Shown here: positions 34,131 to 47,211 of the stretch, one piece after another | Layout of the letters: every line of letters starts with the position of its first letter | Position numbering within the stretch: the stretch's first letter is position 1 | Origin: Solanum dulcamara | Lineage: Eukaryota > Streptophyta > Magnoliopsida > Solanales > Solanaceae | Assembly (NCBI RefSeq): GCF_947179165.1 | Contig: NC_077244.1 | Span: forward strand, 16,874,949-16,938,948 | Length of the DNA stretch: 64,000 nt | Direction: 5' to 3' | Notes under the pieces: model-generated | Told to the model about the DNA's origin: nothing | Databases searched by the model: none | What the model saw: only the letters and a program-made list of their open reading frames with translations | Translations under genes and position numbers: made by a program

Positions 34131-34560
34131 CCTTTCTTAAGGTGGGATTGCGTGTCCATTCCTTTTCGTCATAAGAATGCCTTCAAATTACCTCTCTTAG
34201 GACGGAAATGCAAATCCATTTCTTTTCTCCATAAGAATACATTCAAATTACCTTTCTTAAGGGGGGCATGCGTATCCATTCCTGTTCTCTATAGAATACC
34301 TTTAAATTACCTTTCTTAGGGTGGTAGTGCGTATCCATTCTCTTTCTCCATAAGACTATCTTCAAATTACCTTTCTTAGGGAGATAATGTGTATCCATTC
34401 TTTTTTGACATAAAAATAACTTCAAATTACCTTTCTTAGAGAGGGAATCCGTATCCATTCTTTTACACCATAAGAATATCTTCAAATGACGTTTCTTAGG
34501 GCCAGGATGCGCATCCATCACTTTACACCATAAGATTACCTCTAAATTACCTTCTTAATG
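34130..34560. repeat. Tandem array, 60-bp period
   Basis: Seven units carrying ATCCATTC, CCATAAGAATA and AAATTACCTTTCTTAGG, spaced 60 bp (ATCCAT near 34155, 34214, 34274, 34334, 34394, 34454, 34514). Because 60 is divisible by three, one minus-strand frame (34521-34243) stays open with a 20-residue repeat. Confidence 0.85.
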
Positions 34561-36004
34561 TGGGGACGCTCTTCCCACCTTTGTGACTTTAGAATATCAT
34601 AAAATTATCTTTTTTAGGGAGAGAAAGAGTATTCATCTCTTTGCATCGTAAGGTTACCTTCTTCGTGGATCATCCCTTGAAGCCTACCTACTAAAAAAGG
34701 AAAGGAAAAAGACAAGTCAAAGAAAGTACAAGTAGAGGAGAGATTATTACCTGTCAAGACGTTTCAGACTTAGAAGCCATAGTAGACTAACTAGGCTATA
34801 CTTGAGACGATATTTTCTTGGTGAGAATGAAGCCCTTAAAGTCTAGTTTCTAGCGATCACACTCTTTTTTGGTGATGACGTTCGTACATCAGGATATAAA
34901 ATATTTTGTAAGGCAGTGCAAATCTGAAATTTTCTATGGGATAGAATCTAAGATCAACTTCAAAAAATTATCTAGAATAATTCTGGATATGCTACAATTG
35001 AATGTATCTAGTTTTTTTAGAATTAAGTGGATAATGATTATGATACTCCTATGTCGAGATATGATTTTTTTGGTGTAATTGTGCAAATCTGAAACTGTTG
35101 GCTCGTCAAAACCTGAGGCAGATTTCATAATAACATCTGAAGAGATCTCGACGGTGTTAAATTTTGAATTTTGGTTATGTTGTATATCTTTGTGTCTACC
35201 TATTGCAAAATTACGCGGTTTGTGATTTCGTCATTTCTACATCAAGATACGAAAGTATTAGTAAAGCCGCACAAGTCTGAAATTTTCAGCATCATACAAT
35301 TTAAAGTTAACTTCAAAATAATCATCTAGAAAGATATTGATGGAGTATAATTTTGAATTTTGGATATGTTGTAGATCGAGAAGTCTAGTTTCTAGAATAT
35401 CTAACCGTTCATGATTTCGATATTTCTATCACAAGATATGAATTTTCTACCACAGACATATCAAGCTGTAAAAAAGTGATGAAAATCGAAAAAAGATTAC
35501 GCTCCCTCGACATGGCTGGTGATGCGCAATGGATGCAAAACAATAAAGAACGGGTGACTATTTATAGAGGTCACAAGGTAGCTAGAATTAATTATTCTTT
35601 CCTAATACTAATGGGTATCCTAATTCCATTGGGAAAAAAAGGCCGAGGCAGTTCCTCGATGAGGACTCCTTAAAAGAAAAAATTGGACTCCTAAAACGGA
35701 GTAAAACTTGTTAACGTTGGTAGGACAAAGCAACTTTCAGTTGCATGGATTTGGAAGGGATGAAATCCAATGTATTGTATATCAAAGCAACATTCAGTTG
35801 CATGGAGTTTGTGCTCTACAAAAGAATGTGAACATTTATGAACATTATTATCTTTGATCTCACAATACTGCACACAAAATTTTAATTACCCAATTTTTGC
35901 GTGCAAAGATTATATATTTCTTTCAGTTATAACATGAAATTAGTACTTCAAGTCTAGTTTTCAAAAAATAAAATATCTCGACAAGACTTGAAGTAGGGGA
36001 CACT
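34561..36004. other. Internal untranslated region upstream of PPT (element E)
   Basis: No protein domain. Several similar blocks (CATCAAGATA, GTAAATTTTGAATTTTGG, ATCTGAAATTTTC) recur at 34890-35460, an older duplication. Ends in AAGTAGGGGACA (35991-36002), a PPT-like tract next to the LTR. Confidence 0.45.
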
Positions 36005-36911
36005 TGTAATCATTAAAAATTTATTAAATATAAATTTATAAAATAATTCGGATTATATCAAATTCAGCATATATTAGTCCAAATAAATATTGTGGATTAA
36101 TATAATTGGGTTGATTAATTAAGTCCAATTAATATAAATTTAATTAATTAAATGTCCAAATTCACTTATTTGGGCTACAAAAGATGAGTCCACTTTGCTA
36201 AGCCCAATATCATCTCTTCCAAGTGATCCATTTTAGTGCCACGTGTCAAGTGACGTGTGGTGCCGAGTCAAACAAATAAGCCAATATGATCATGCCATAT
36301 GTCAAAATGATAAGCCCACTTCGCTAAAACTCAATATGTCATATCACTTAAATCTGATTGGCCGAATGGAAGCATTCTTATCACAACTCTATTTCACAAC
36401 TATAAATAGAGATCCTCATAATTCAGAAAAGACACCAGAATTCTAACAAGAAGCCAGAGAGAACTCGTGGATCAAACGCCGCAGATTTCTCTACAAGCTA
36501 CAAGTTCAAGAATTCAAGAACTCAAGCATTTAAGTTGAAGAACAACTCAAGATCAAAACCACTAGATTCAATAATAAGCTCAAAAGCCCTTGAATTCAAG
36601 TGTAGGTCAAGATCAAGTTCATCAAATTCAAGTTCATATCAAGTTCATGAAGTCCACAAATTAAGATCAAGACAACAAGATTCAAGAGCAAGCCAGAAAA
36701 CCCTTGAATTCAAGTAAAAGTCAAGATCTAATCTATCAAGCCCCACAAGATTCAAGATCAAGCTCAAAAGACCTTAAATTTATATTTGTAAGGACGAATC
36801 AGAGGATTCATAGAGACTGTAACACTCATATTTTGAAATCAAACACTATGATTGTTGCAATATTTTCCGGTCCTATTTATTATATTCTCGATGCAAATTT
36901 TATCGTCTACA
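36005..36911 (+). repeat. Putative 3' LTR of element E
   Basis: TGTAATCATT to CGTCTACA, 907 bp, directly after a PPT-like tract. It contains a TATA-like TATAAATAGAGATCC (36401-36415) and a downstream region rich in TTCAAG/ATCAAG repeats. The end resembles LTR ends of Tat/Ogre-like elements. No upstream LTR or coding region was found. Confidence 0.55.
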
Positions 36912-37789
36912 ATCCATCATTAATTTTTATTTAGATAACGATAAAATTCTTTTTCCTGATAAAATAAGAAATATTTTTATTTTTTATATTTTTTTAATGA
37001 AGAAGGATAAACATTTTCTAATATAATCGTTGGTTTTAAAGTTAAGATACAACAATCATAATGAAATGAAGATTGAAAATTTAGTACATTGCTTCATATC
37101 CCAAAATATCTTTATAATATCGCTGATGGAGTTATTATTGACCCCTTTTTCTTATTAACTTTAAAATCAAGGAATATATTAACAAATTTTTATTCTACTT
37201 TAATTCGAAAAATATTAAAAAATAAAAAGATTTCTATTCTATTGAAATCTATTTTAAATTATTACCTAAATAAATATTAATGATGAGACTACTATGATCT
37301 TATATATATGATCTACATTATTAGTTTAAAAAGTAAAAGAGATAATTCAATTTAATTAGTAAACGGAGATTAAGAAGAAAAAAGACTGCTTTCCATATTT
37401 ATATTAGTTCAAGAGATTTAAAAAAAAAAAAGGCTTTTTAAAAATAATATTTATTAGAAAAATAATGTATTTAAAAAGAAAAGAAATATTATATTTATTA
37501 GGAAAAACACAATTTTGATTCAAAAGTAACAATAAGGACATTTCCGAATCAAAATATTAATGACAAAATATTTTGGACCAAAATATTAGTTTTAGGAGCA
37601 TTTTTGGATAAAAATATTGATGATACTCTTTTCCATATAAACAATATTAAGTTGCTATCAAGATTTATTTTTGGAACACACTATTTTAAGTAAAGGCCAC
37701 TAGGCAGATTGCATCGGAGCTATTTCATTATTTATAAATAAACAAAGCAAAAATAAAAATACAATTATTATGCAGACTGAACAAAATGA
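36912..37789. other. AT-rich stretch, nothing recognised
   Basis: Very AT-rich with long A and T runs. The small open frame at 37089-37280 has no coding signature. Confidence 0.4.
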
Positions 37790-39544
37790 GATACAAATTT
37801 TATTAATATAATGACCCTCTAGGTCATTTTTTTTGTTTTTTCTTATTTTTTATGTTTAAATATTTCTTATAGTTGCCCCAAACCATTTATGACCTCCTAG
37901 GATTGACAGGACGACTCCTAGGTAGTTCATTTGGTTTTTACGCAAGTTTTCCTGTTTTGGAGGTTTTGAAGTTTAGATGTTTGAATTTGGTCAAAACATC
38001 AGGTAAACAACCTCGAAATGTACTTTGATGATTCCATTAACTTCGAAACATCGATTTTAGTGTAGAAGAACATTTGGTTTGCGTCTCGAGATGGTCAGAC
38101 TCATTTTGAGCTACATCGTGATTTTAGCTAAAACAAAGCTTGGGGTGTGGGACCCACTTTTCATCAAAGCAACCTCCATTGGAAGTTTTGGCATTTTGTT
38201 AGTCAGAAATATCAAAGTAGGTAGGGTAACATAGTTCATTGGTGTGCACGAGATATTGAACAAATCCCTAGCACCCCGTCGAAATATTTCTCTACTCCGT
38301 TTCAGCTGGTGCAATTAGTGGACCACACTTTACCTTTCGTGTTCGTAATCCTAGAGCTGCAGTCGCGAATGTCGAAATCATTCTTCGCAATCATGACCGT
38401 TGGTCCCGCAATCATAAAAAGTAGTGCGCAGGCCTACATATTGTTGGTTCAACGAAATTCGATCTTATCTCTCTCAAGTTTTTACTCCATTAAAGTTGGG
38501 TTGAGCTCGATGAGGGGAAAACATTAGGAATTGTTGGGTATTGGTTGTGCATTTCTGGGGGACATGGTAGGAGTCAAATATATCGCATTTTATCTTGTAA
38601 ATTTCCATCGATTCTCCTTTTTGATTCTTAATTGGGTGTTTTTGAGCTAGTATGGTGTTAGTCTATTTTGGGTTTTGTTTAAGCTTGGAATGTGCCAACT
38701 TTTTGGCAAAAGTTCCTTGATCTATTTAGGACCTATTGGTGAAGTCAATTTGGTGATTCCGCACATGGGTCCTACGATCCCATTATTGGCCTGATTTTGG
38801 ACTCAAAATTCTCTGTTTAATTATGGGTATTGATTCACTCATGTTGACATGTAGATCACTAATTTAATAATGTGGCATTATTCAAAGTCTTAGCAGAAAA
38901 GAAAAGCCCCATTTTAGTGGATTTAGAGCGTGCTGATTGGTATCAAGGTAGGCTATGGTTTACTATTCTTAGACTTGGCTCGTTGATTATTTTAGCATGA
39001 TGATTTGATAGTACTTGGGTTGGGTTTACTAGTATGATCCTTTTTGATATCTAATTGTATTCGTTCACACTATTTCAGGTTATTTTGGGAAATATGCTAC
39101 TAGATCTTGTCTATATTCATGTTCTCGTTCCCATGGTTTATGTGTGGATTAGGATTGCCTTGTTATCTTATTTAAGTACTTAGTCTAAGTTTGGCTAGTG
39201 TGTGTCTTAGATTTTAGCCTTGGTGGCTCGTGTAGCTTATGCTTGACTTGAAACAGACTAGGATAGATGATACCCTTCTGGTTGGACTTTAACATTCAAA
39301 AACCTTTTGAGTATCAGCATTGGGCTAGGTGTGGTATAATAAGTGCTTAGTCTTTACTAAAATTTTGGATCTCTTTGTGTGATTGTATCCTTCGATATAA
39401 GATTCTGAGAAAGATCGACTCTTGCTGTAGCTATCCTAATGTAATATTCTCGTAGAAGCTAGGTTTCTTTATGGCTAACACGATATAAGATTCTGGGTGA
39501 TTCTAGATCTTGTTGTGTCTATCCCAATGTAGGATTTTGGGAGA
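37790..39544 (+). other. LTR-like non-coding stretch
   Basis: Contains phrases typical of gypsy LTRs (CGCGAATGTCGAAATCATTCTTCGC, TTGGTATCAAGGTAGGCTATGG), but no paired copy or PBS could be found. It joins the integrase tail abruptly at about 39545. CGATATAAGATTCTG occurs twice (39393, 39481). Confidence 0.35.
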
Positions 39545-40150
39545 TGCTAGGTCCTACCTTGGCAATTTTGAGGTGAATGATTGGGTGTATCTGGAAGTTT
39601 CGCCCATGAAGAAAGTTATGAGATTTGGGAAGAAGGGGAAGCTTAGCACCCAATACATGGTCCTTACCATATTATTACGAGAGTTGACAATGTAGTTTAT
39701 AAGTTAAAGCTACCATCAGAGTTTGCTGTCGTTCATCCAGTGTTCCATATTTCTATTCTTAAGAAGTGCTTAGGAGATCCTTCACTCATTGTTTCTGTAG
39801 AAAACATTGGAGTGAAAGATAGTTTGTCCTATGAGGAGATTTCTGCCCAAATTATTGATCATCAAGTTTGTAAATTAAGGACCAAAGAGATCGTTCCAGC
39901 CAAAGTCTTGTGGAGAAACCAGTTTGTCGAGGAGTCTACATAGGAATCCAAGGAGGATATGAAAGCCAAGTACCCACATCTATTTGTTCCTCTTAATGTC
40001 GATGTTGAAGGTAATATTCCTATCCCTATCTTAGAGTTAGTACCTTCTTAAGTTTTAGTAGTTATTCTTGAGTTGAGTCTTTGAGTTCTTGCATTGTCTT
40101 TGTGCATTGGGTGAGTTCTTAGCTTAGGTCATCATTCAAGGATGCATAAT
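39545..40150 (+). pseudogene. Ty3/gypsy integrase C-terminus with chromodomain-like tail (element 5)
   Basis: GNFEVNDWVYLEVSPMKKV and MRFGKKGKLS mark the integrase C-terminal motif. FHISILKKCLGDPS, then IIDHQVCKLRTKEIV and KVLWRNQFVEEST form a chromodomain-like tail of the chromovirus type, with KAKYPHLFVPL at its end. Stops and frame shifts lie near 39690 and 39942. Everything upstream of the element is lost. Confidence 0.8.
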
Positions 40151-40153
40151 CCC

Positions 40154-40164
40154 AAGGGGGAGAC
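40154..40164 (+). other. Polypurine tract of element 5
   Basis: AAGGGGGAGAC lies two bases before the LTR start TGTAACCCCC. Confidence 0.75.
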
Positions 40165-40166
40165 AT

Positions 40167-42376
40167 TGTAACCCCCATACTATTCTAACCTATATCAAGT
40201 TCGAGAACCCAAAGAAAAACATGAGAAAATTGTAATGTAACCACTATCTAGTGGCCACGATCGGTACCTACAATCCGTAAGAGCACCTATAAGTTATAGG
40301 TGTCCATTCATAGGTCACCCTATGAATTAACTAAATTTTGAGTTACTGAGACCAACCCTACGAGACTTGTTACGATCCATAATAAGTCTTACAACTCGTA
40401 GGGTCGATTGTAGACCTAGGTGTCACATTCCAGTAGCTACTGGAATGTACAGGTTCCTACGAACAATTTGTATGAGCTATCCGATGGCTCATAGAGTCCA
40501 ATCTTCATAATGCCTCAGTGCTTCTATGAGAGACCCTTATGATTCGTGTTAAGGACTACGATCCATAGGAGGGGTGGTCGTAGACCCAGTATGTCAATTC
40601 CAAAGTGGTCCAATTTTGGACCCCAGTTCCTACGAGAGGGACGCCGCGGTCCATAAAAGGGACCGTAAATGGCTACAACTCATTTTAATGAGGGGTATTC
40701 CAGTCTTTTCCCACCTTTTCTAAACTAAAAGCAAGATGATTTGGGACCAAAATTAACTCTTTATCAGTACCCAATGTGCCTTTTCCCTCATTAACACTTC
40801 AAATAGTTTGAGAGCAAGAATCAGAGAGAGAGAAAAGCTAGGGTTTAAGAGTTTTGAGAAAGGTATTTGAGTTCCTCTTAGTTAATTGTCATTCTAGGTA
40901 TGTAAGGCTAATTATAACATTAGACTGATTTATTCCTCGTACCCTACATCTTCATTCAATGAAGATTGAGTTTTCATTAGAGTTTCAATCCCGTAACATT
41001 GAGTTGTTGAGTGATCTATGTAATCCCTTGTTGAGTTCCTTCTACATATCAATATAATATGATGATATTCATCAATTGAGCTTTTGAATTTTCGTTTGTG
41101 TTTACATTCACATGAACCCTAGTGGAGAAAGTTGCATTATTAATATCATGCATTATTTGAGTTTAAAGAATGGTATATTTCATCTTTTAAATTGAGAAAG
41201 AGTTGGAGCATGCGATTGAGTTTTGACAAGTTTCTTAATTACTATTTTTAGCATGAATATTTTTGAGTCTAAATGAGTTGAGTATTTTGCATTTAAATAG
41301 CTATTTTGAATTGAGTTGAGATACATTTTTAAATGCATTCATTGCGTTAAAAATATAATCTTTTAAAGAGAAGAGATGAGTTGAGCTAATTGAGTAAAGT
41401 CCAAAGAGACTAATGAGTCAATTGAGTACATACACTCACTTGAGATATGATTATTATAAATATGTTTTTAGGAGTAGTATTGAGCACCGATTTAAGTAAG
41501 AGTATAGAAAAACTCGAACCCCATAAACAACGTAACCAACATAGGATAGGATCGTGCCATTCATTCAGGGGACTTTTCACAGCCTCATTGAGGGATTTTA
41601 TATGGATCCATGAGATGAGTTGTGTCCCTTACCTTGACAAGGTATTGGGTGGATGTGGCAAAGACAACAGTTTACTGTATCATCTCAAGGATCATGGTGA
41701 TGATTGTTGGTTAGAGAAACTCCTCAACTTTAAAATATTATTTATATACTAAGTTGCATTATATATCTATGTTTTAAAAGCATTTTCTTATTTATACATA
41801 TTGCATGATTTATTGAGTTGAACTATTCCTGAGTTACGTTTATTGAGTTGAGTTGAGTTGAGCATTCTTTAGTAAGTTTTCTTTCAGCTATTTTACATAC
41901 CGTACATTCTATGTAGTGACGCCATTTGGCGCTGCATCATTTTATGATGCAGACACAGGTGATAGAGACCCTCAATAGGCGCATTATTGAAGATCAGATT
42001 TCCATCTATCTTTTGTTGAAACCTCTTTGCATTTAAAGGCGCTACTGAGTCTTTTATTTCAGTCTTTAATTGCTAGTATTTGAGGCAGCCATGGGCTTAT
42101 CCCGATACCTATTTTTCAGAGTCCGTTTTAGAGGCTTCAAAAATTAGTCACAGACAGAGTTTGAGTTACTTTAATTATTTTCAGAGCATATGTTTTGAAA
42201 CATCTTTTTTATTGAGATTTTGAGACTTATTTTGAGAAGTATAAATTACTTTCTTTGTATGCCCATCTGAGTTACATTATTTGTGAGTTAAGTCTTCCGC
42301 CAGGCCAAGGATTCACTTGGAAACCAACAATGGTTTTTGAGTTCCCACCACAAGAGTGTAGACTCGAGGCGTGACA
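40167..42376 (+). repeat. 3' LTR of element 5 (LTR copy D1)
   Basis: TGTAACCCCC to GGCGTGACA, 2210 bp, after the PPT. Homologous in inverse orientation to 62347-64000 (ACTCGAGGCGTGACA; ATGATGCAGACACAGG region). Multiple GAGTTGAGTTGAG repeats near 41830. Open frames inside it (41447-41752) are not genes. Confidence 0.8.
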
Positions 42377-42928
42377 CTAAATCAGTAAAAAAATTTTATC
42401 ACAATGATGAGCTCACAACATAGAGAAACTTCCATTAAACGTTTGAGTGGAGAATCTAAGCACCCAAGGAGTATTTGGAACCTTTAGTTATGGATTTTCT
42501 GATTATTCATCAATTCTTACTAGAACAAAGACGAAGAGGGTGGTCATCTATAATGACCATCGATTTAGAGCTAGGGGGAACCACTTCAAGTTGCCTGCTT
42601 TTGCAGTCTCACAAAAATGTGAATATCTCTCTATTTTGAAGTAGTATGGACAAATAATTTATTGCATCAGAAATTAGACTTGTAATCCTTTGATTTGATA
42701 GGGTATAGGAATTCTAATTTCTTATATATTATACAAAAAGTGCAGATATATTTGACCCAAAATTTTAGAGTATTCCTTAATGACATTTACAATAACTTTT
42801 ACCGCCTTTTATTTCACAACTTTCTTGACTTTAAAACTTATTGTACAAAATTTGTGCAATTAAAATAATTCAACACCCATCCTAATATGTTAAGGAGTCT
42901 TAGTCTTATTCCAAAAGTATGAGTTAAT
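42377..42928. other. Unassigned stretch
   Basis: AT-rich. A short open frame (42447-42644) has no recognised similarity. No LTR end, PBS or repeat partner was recognised. Confidence 0.35.
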
Positions 42929-43735
42929 TCTAACATTCAAACGGATATGATGTCACAAGTGCAATGTGTATGTTGGCACAATTAGTAGCGGCACAATACC
43001 AATCGGTTACGCCAGACGTTGCTATAAATTCAAAAGGGCTAAAAGGTTTGGGAGTTCATGAGTTTCTTTCCTTGAACCCCCCACCCTTTACTGGGATATA
43101 TCATAGAGAGGACTATCAAGACTTTGTCAATCAGCTTCATAGGATCTTCAAATCATTCATGCCTCAACAATAGAGTCAGTTGATTAGCATCATTCCAGTT
43201 GCATGATGTTGCGATATTAAGGTACGAGAGTTGGGAGAGATCCAAGGGAAATGAGGCACCTCTACCTTCTTGGGATAGATTTATAGAAGCTTTCCTATAT
43301 CACTATTTTCCTCAAAAGATTTGGGATGATCGGGTAGATAAGTTTTTCAACCTCCGATAGGGAAAATTTAGTGTTTGAGAGTATGGGATGAGATTTGATT
43401 CATTGGATATATATGAACCATCAATTGTTGATACGATGCATAATAGGGTGCGTCGATTTGTGGGATGGCTTGATCCAGACTATATAATTGCCTTAACTAG
43501 TACTGTACTAAATGATAATATAGATATCTCGCTAATTTAGGTGTGTGCAAAAGGCACAGAGGAGCACCGACATCAGGAATATAGGGTCGAGAGAGAGCAT
43601 TAGAAGATGGCTAGGCCTGGTGGTTCATAGGGTGAGTTTTAGGGTGGTCCCAGACCCTGATATTCTGGCAGGACACCTACACCTCCATCACAATAGTTCT
43701 AGGGTAGTAGACTTCCTCGTCAGGGATAGTCAAAC
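42929..43735 (+). pseudogene. gag of element 3, 5' part
   Basis: MLAQLVAAQYQSVTP, HEFLSLNPPPFTG and YQDFVNQLHRIFKS are capsid-start motifs, similar to the gag at 57614-57973. Stops and frame shifts follow. It is cut by a solo LTR and resumes at 47212 after a repeated CAAAC. Confidence 0.75.
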
Positions 43736-46700
43736 TGTCACGATCCAACCCCGTAGGACGCGACTGGGGTCCGACCTGGATCCCCGTATACATATTTATC
43801 AATTGTGGTCAAGTCGAATTATAGACATGTAATGCATATAAATCAAGTGTAGTCGAACTGGACTACAAACAACATGATACGTATATGAAAACCCCTATGG
43901 GTCATAGCATTTTATATATCTGTAGCCTCTTTCATTTGTATCATAACATGAAAGGGCACAGAAGCCGACAAGGCTGCTATAACACATACCTGTATAATAC
44001 GTCATGTAGACCGAGCTGAACAAAACTTACACATACCACCCACATATACATGTCTGCAGACCTCTAAAAATATTAATGACAACATATAGCAGGATAGGGC
44101 CCCCGTCGTACCCTTGGGTAACAAAAACACAATTATATACATCAGCGGCCAATGCCAAAAGCTAGGCTCTGATACAATAGAGCCTCTTTCAGTTGAGCTG
44201 AATGGAATCCTAAGATGACGGACTCCCAAAACCTGGATTTGTACCTATGGGCATGAAACGCAGCCCCCTGAGAAAAGGGGGTCAGTACGACATATGTATT
44301 GAGTATGTAAAACATAGCATAATACAACTAGAAGTATATCTGAAATAGAGAAGCAGGGGATAAAATATCAAATCTGAAACCTATACCTGTATCCTCTGAA
44401 TCATAAAAGAATGCATGCTCAAATTATACAATATAGCCGGCCCTATTTGAGATCCGGTGAATATATCTGTAGGACCATTATAGACCCGACGCCATCACCG
44501 TCTTATTACAACACATCATCATATATATACATACGTACACGGCCCTCTAGTAAGGGAATCAGTGAGTTTTTCATGTCATTGCATTATTATGTCCTCGTAT
44601 AGTATACTCGGCCTTCTTTAGTGAGGGACTCGGTGGATAATGCAGTGAACTGCACATGTCTATGTACCCATCCTGAGAATCGGTGATAGAAAGGTTATAG
44701 TATGCACGAGTAGGGTAGTGAGTAACCATATGCAATTTAAAACATTATCAGAGACTTGACTGTATAAGAAGATTAAACTTTTGTCTAAGGACCCGAGTAG
44801 TAGTTTATTCATCTCGAGTGCCCTTTAAATGCCATTATGGGTTATATCAATTGTAATCTCGGGGACCCTAGACAGTATTAACGTAAGGCCAAGTCGCTTA
44901 TGGAATCAGAAACACTTGTTATCATATAGTCTTTAAGACTTGAAGCCTGTATATTTAGTACCTCTTTAACATATAGAAATACCTCTTTAACATATAGAAG
45001 TTTCTAGAGAAATAGTTCAACTATTATAGGAGTTCTATATTCAAAAGTAAATAGGAGATGCTTAAGAATGGAATTACCCCGGAGCTCATATCATAATTAA
45101 CTTACAACTAAGACATGCCAAAAGAAGAAAGAGAATAAGCTCTATATAGTCTGTATTTTCCTTCATGTGGTCATCATGTACCTATTTCGTACCCGGCCCA
45201 TCCTGGGGCTCGGTGAAAAACTATGGCATCATAATATCATTTTCATACCAAGTACATATCAAGAGAAATGAGAGATAGCTTTCCACACACTACTTTTTAA
45301 TACGTAGAAGCCTTAACAAGCAATACTTAATTCTTGCAGGAGTTCCAATAACAAGCAGTGGATAGGGATTATGAGGCATACTTGGAGTTTGGGAATGGAA
45401 TTACCCCCACATTTCACATCCAATTTACTTACGGCTAAGGCATGACAAAAGGAAAGAAAGATAGCTTTACATACCTATGCCAAAAACATGCCAAGAGAAA
45501 GCTTCACATACCTCTTACGAGTTACTTTTTATCACGTTCGCCTCGTCGTCCTTTGAAACTATTCAACATGGTAGAAATACGAATATCAACCATCCTTGAC
45601 TTTTCAGCATCTTAAGTTGCACACGAGTATTCATAGAACTCATTTCCTTGCTTGTCTTCTCGACTAGGTCTTTAGCTAGTTAAGGAGTTAACAAAAATCG
45701 GGCAGCACCTCCCCTATAACATGCCCTATCTGAATTTTCAATTAGATCCCTAATCACTACATCCAAACAAAAACAACAACCTTCAGATCATGTACAAATA
45801 AAACATGGCAACATTACACAACATAAGCTCCAAACAACTTGCTGAAAATTACAATACCAAAATAGAGTTTCTAGTCTTTCTTTCGCAAAACCTTTAATTA
45901 TACAAAACGAGGCATCGTGTGGCTGCAACCAAAAGAAACCAAACCTCTTTTAGAATACTTTTAGTCCCTGCAACACACCACCACACACCTGCAGCAGCAC
46001 ACCACAAGGACAATACCTTGCTTCGACTATAATTTAACTATAGCGACTCCAATTTAGTTTGTTTTGAATCATCGAGCATATTTATGGGATTTTCATATTT
46101 ACAGCCACTTAAAAAATATGTAATACACTTCATAACAACACAATAAGATCCAACTTGAAGGGAAAGGTCTCACCTTACACGAATTTGGCCAAAACTCGCC
46201 AAACTAGCCTCGAAAGTTCCTTATCGTACTGAAACTTTAGCAAACTATTTGTATCGATTCTTTGCTGTACCGAATTGAATTTCTTGTTACTAAATACCAT
46301 CATATCACTTTGGGATAACTTAAATAATTAATTCACAGAACGAAAGACGGAGGCTTACGTTTTGGAGACCAAACCCGTAGCCCCCTCTCTTTGGCTTTCT
46401 AAGTTTACCTTCAACTTTCTCTTGTTTGTTCCAAGTGTAAAGATGAAGATACGGTTCCGTAGGCATCATAATATACATATATACATCTCCACGTGATTTA
46501 GTAACACCGTAGATAATTAATTCACGGAGAAAAATTAGAGACTTACCTTTCTTGTCGTTGGCCCAGCTCTCCCTCAAGTTCCTTAGGGTTTTCTCTCATA
46601 TTTGGCTAAGTTTAAGTTGATGAAATGAGGAATTAGTCATAAACACATATTTATATACCTTTTTGGAGAGTGACACATGTTAACCTCTAAGGGTGACATG

Positions 46701-47211
46701 TGTCACACCCTTAGGCAGCTACGTCACCTCATGCAACCAATCACATGCTATCACATATCCTTAGTGGGGCCCACCCCCAAGCAAGTGGGTCACCTACTTT
46801 ACCCCAAGTAGGTGGGTCACCTTCTTCCACATGGAACCTTCCTATACTGCCATGTAGGCACCTCTTGCTGCCATATGTCATTCTCCCCTCTTCCTCATGG
46901 GTTCATAATCTTGTCTCATTTTAAGAACCTATGTAATCCTTGCCACACAATCTTGGTATGTACTCAAGTAACTTAAGTATGTAAGACCCCTAAATTAGTA
47001 GCTTACGTAGGTAAATCGAGTTCTACAACTCATTACTTGGTCTCCAACTCCTTCCGACTTCTCATGTCCCTAGTTCCAACCTTCCCTACAATGGGGTATC
47101 ACATTCTCCCTTCCTTAGAGTTATTTGATGGTGTCGTAGATTATATGGCTCACATGATAACTTCTAAGAAGCTTAGGAGGCATTCCAAGCTTAAGAGTGT
47201 GGGGTGTAACA
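43736..47211 (-). mobile_element. Solo LTR B2 (3476 bp) with perfect 5-bp duplication
   Basis: Plus-strand view TGTCACGATCC to GGGGTGTAACA. Flanked by caaac at 43731-43735 and 47212-47216, a perfect target duplication. No PBS, PPT or coding region inside, so it most likely arose by LTR-LTR recombination. Homologous to B1 and B3 in inverse orientation. Small open frames inside are not genes. Confidence 0.9.
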
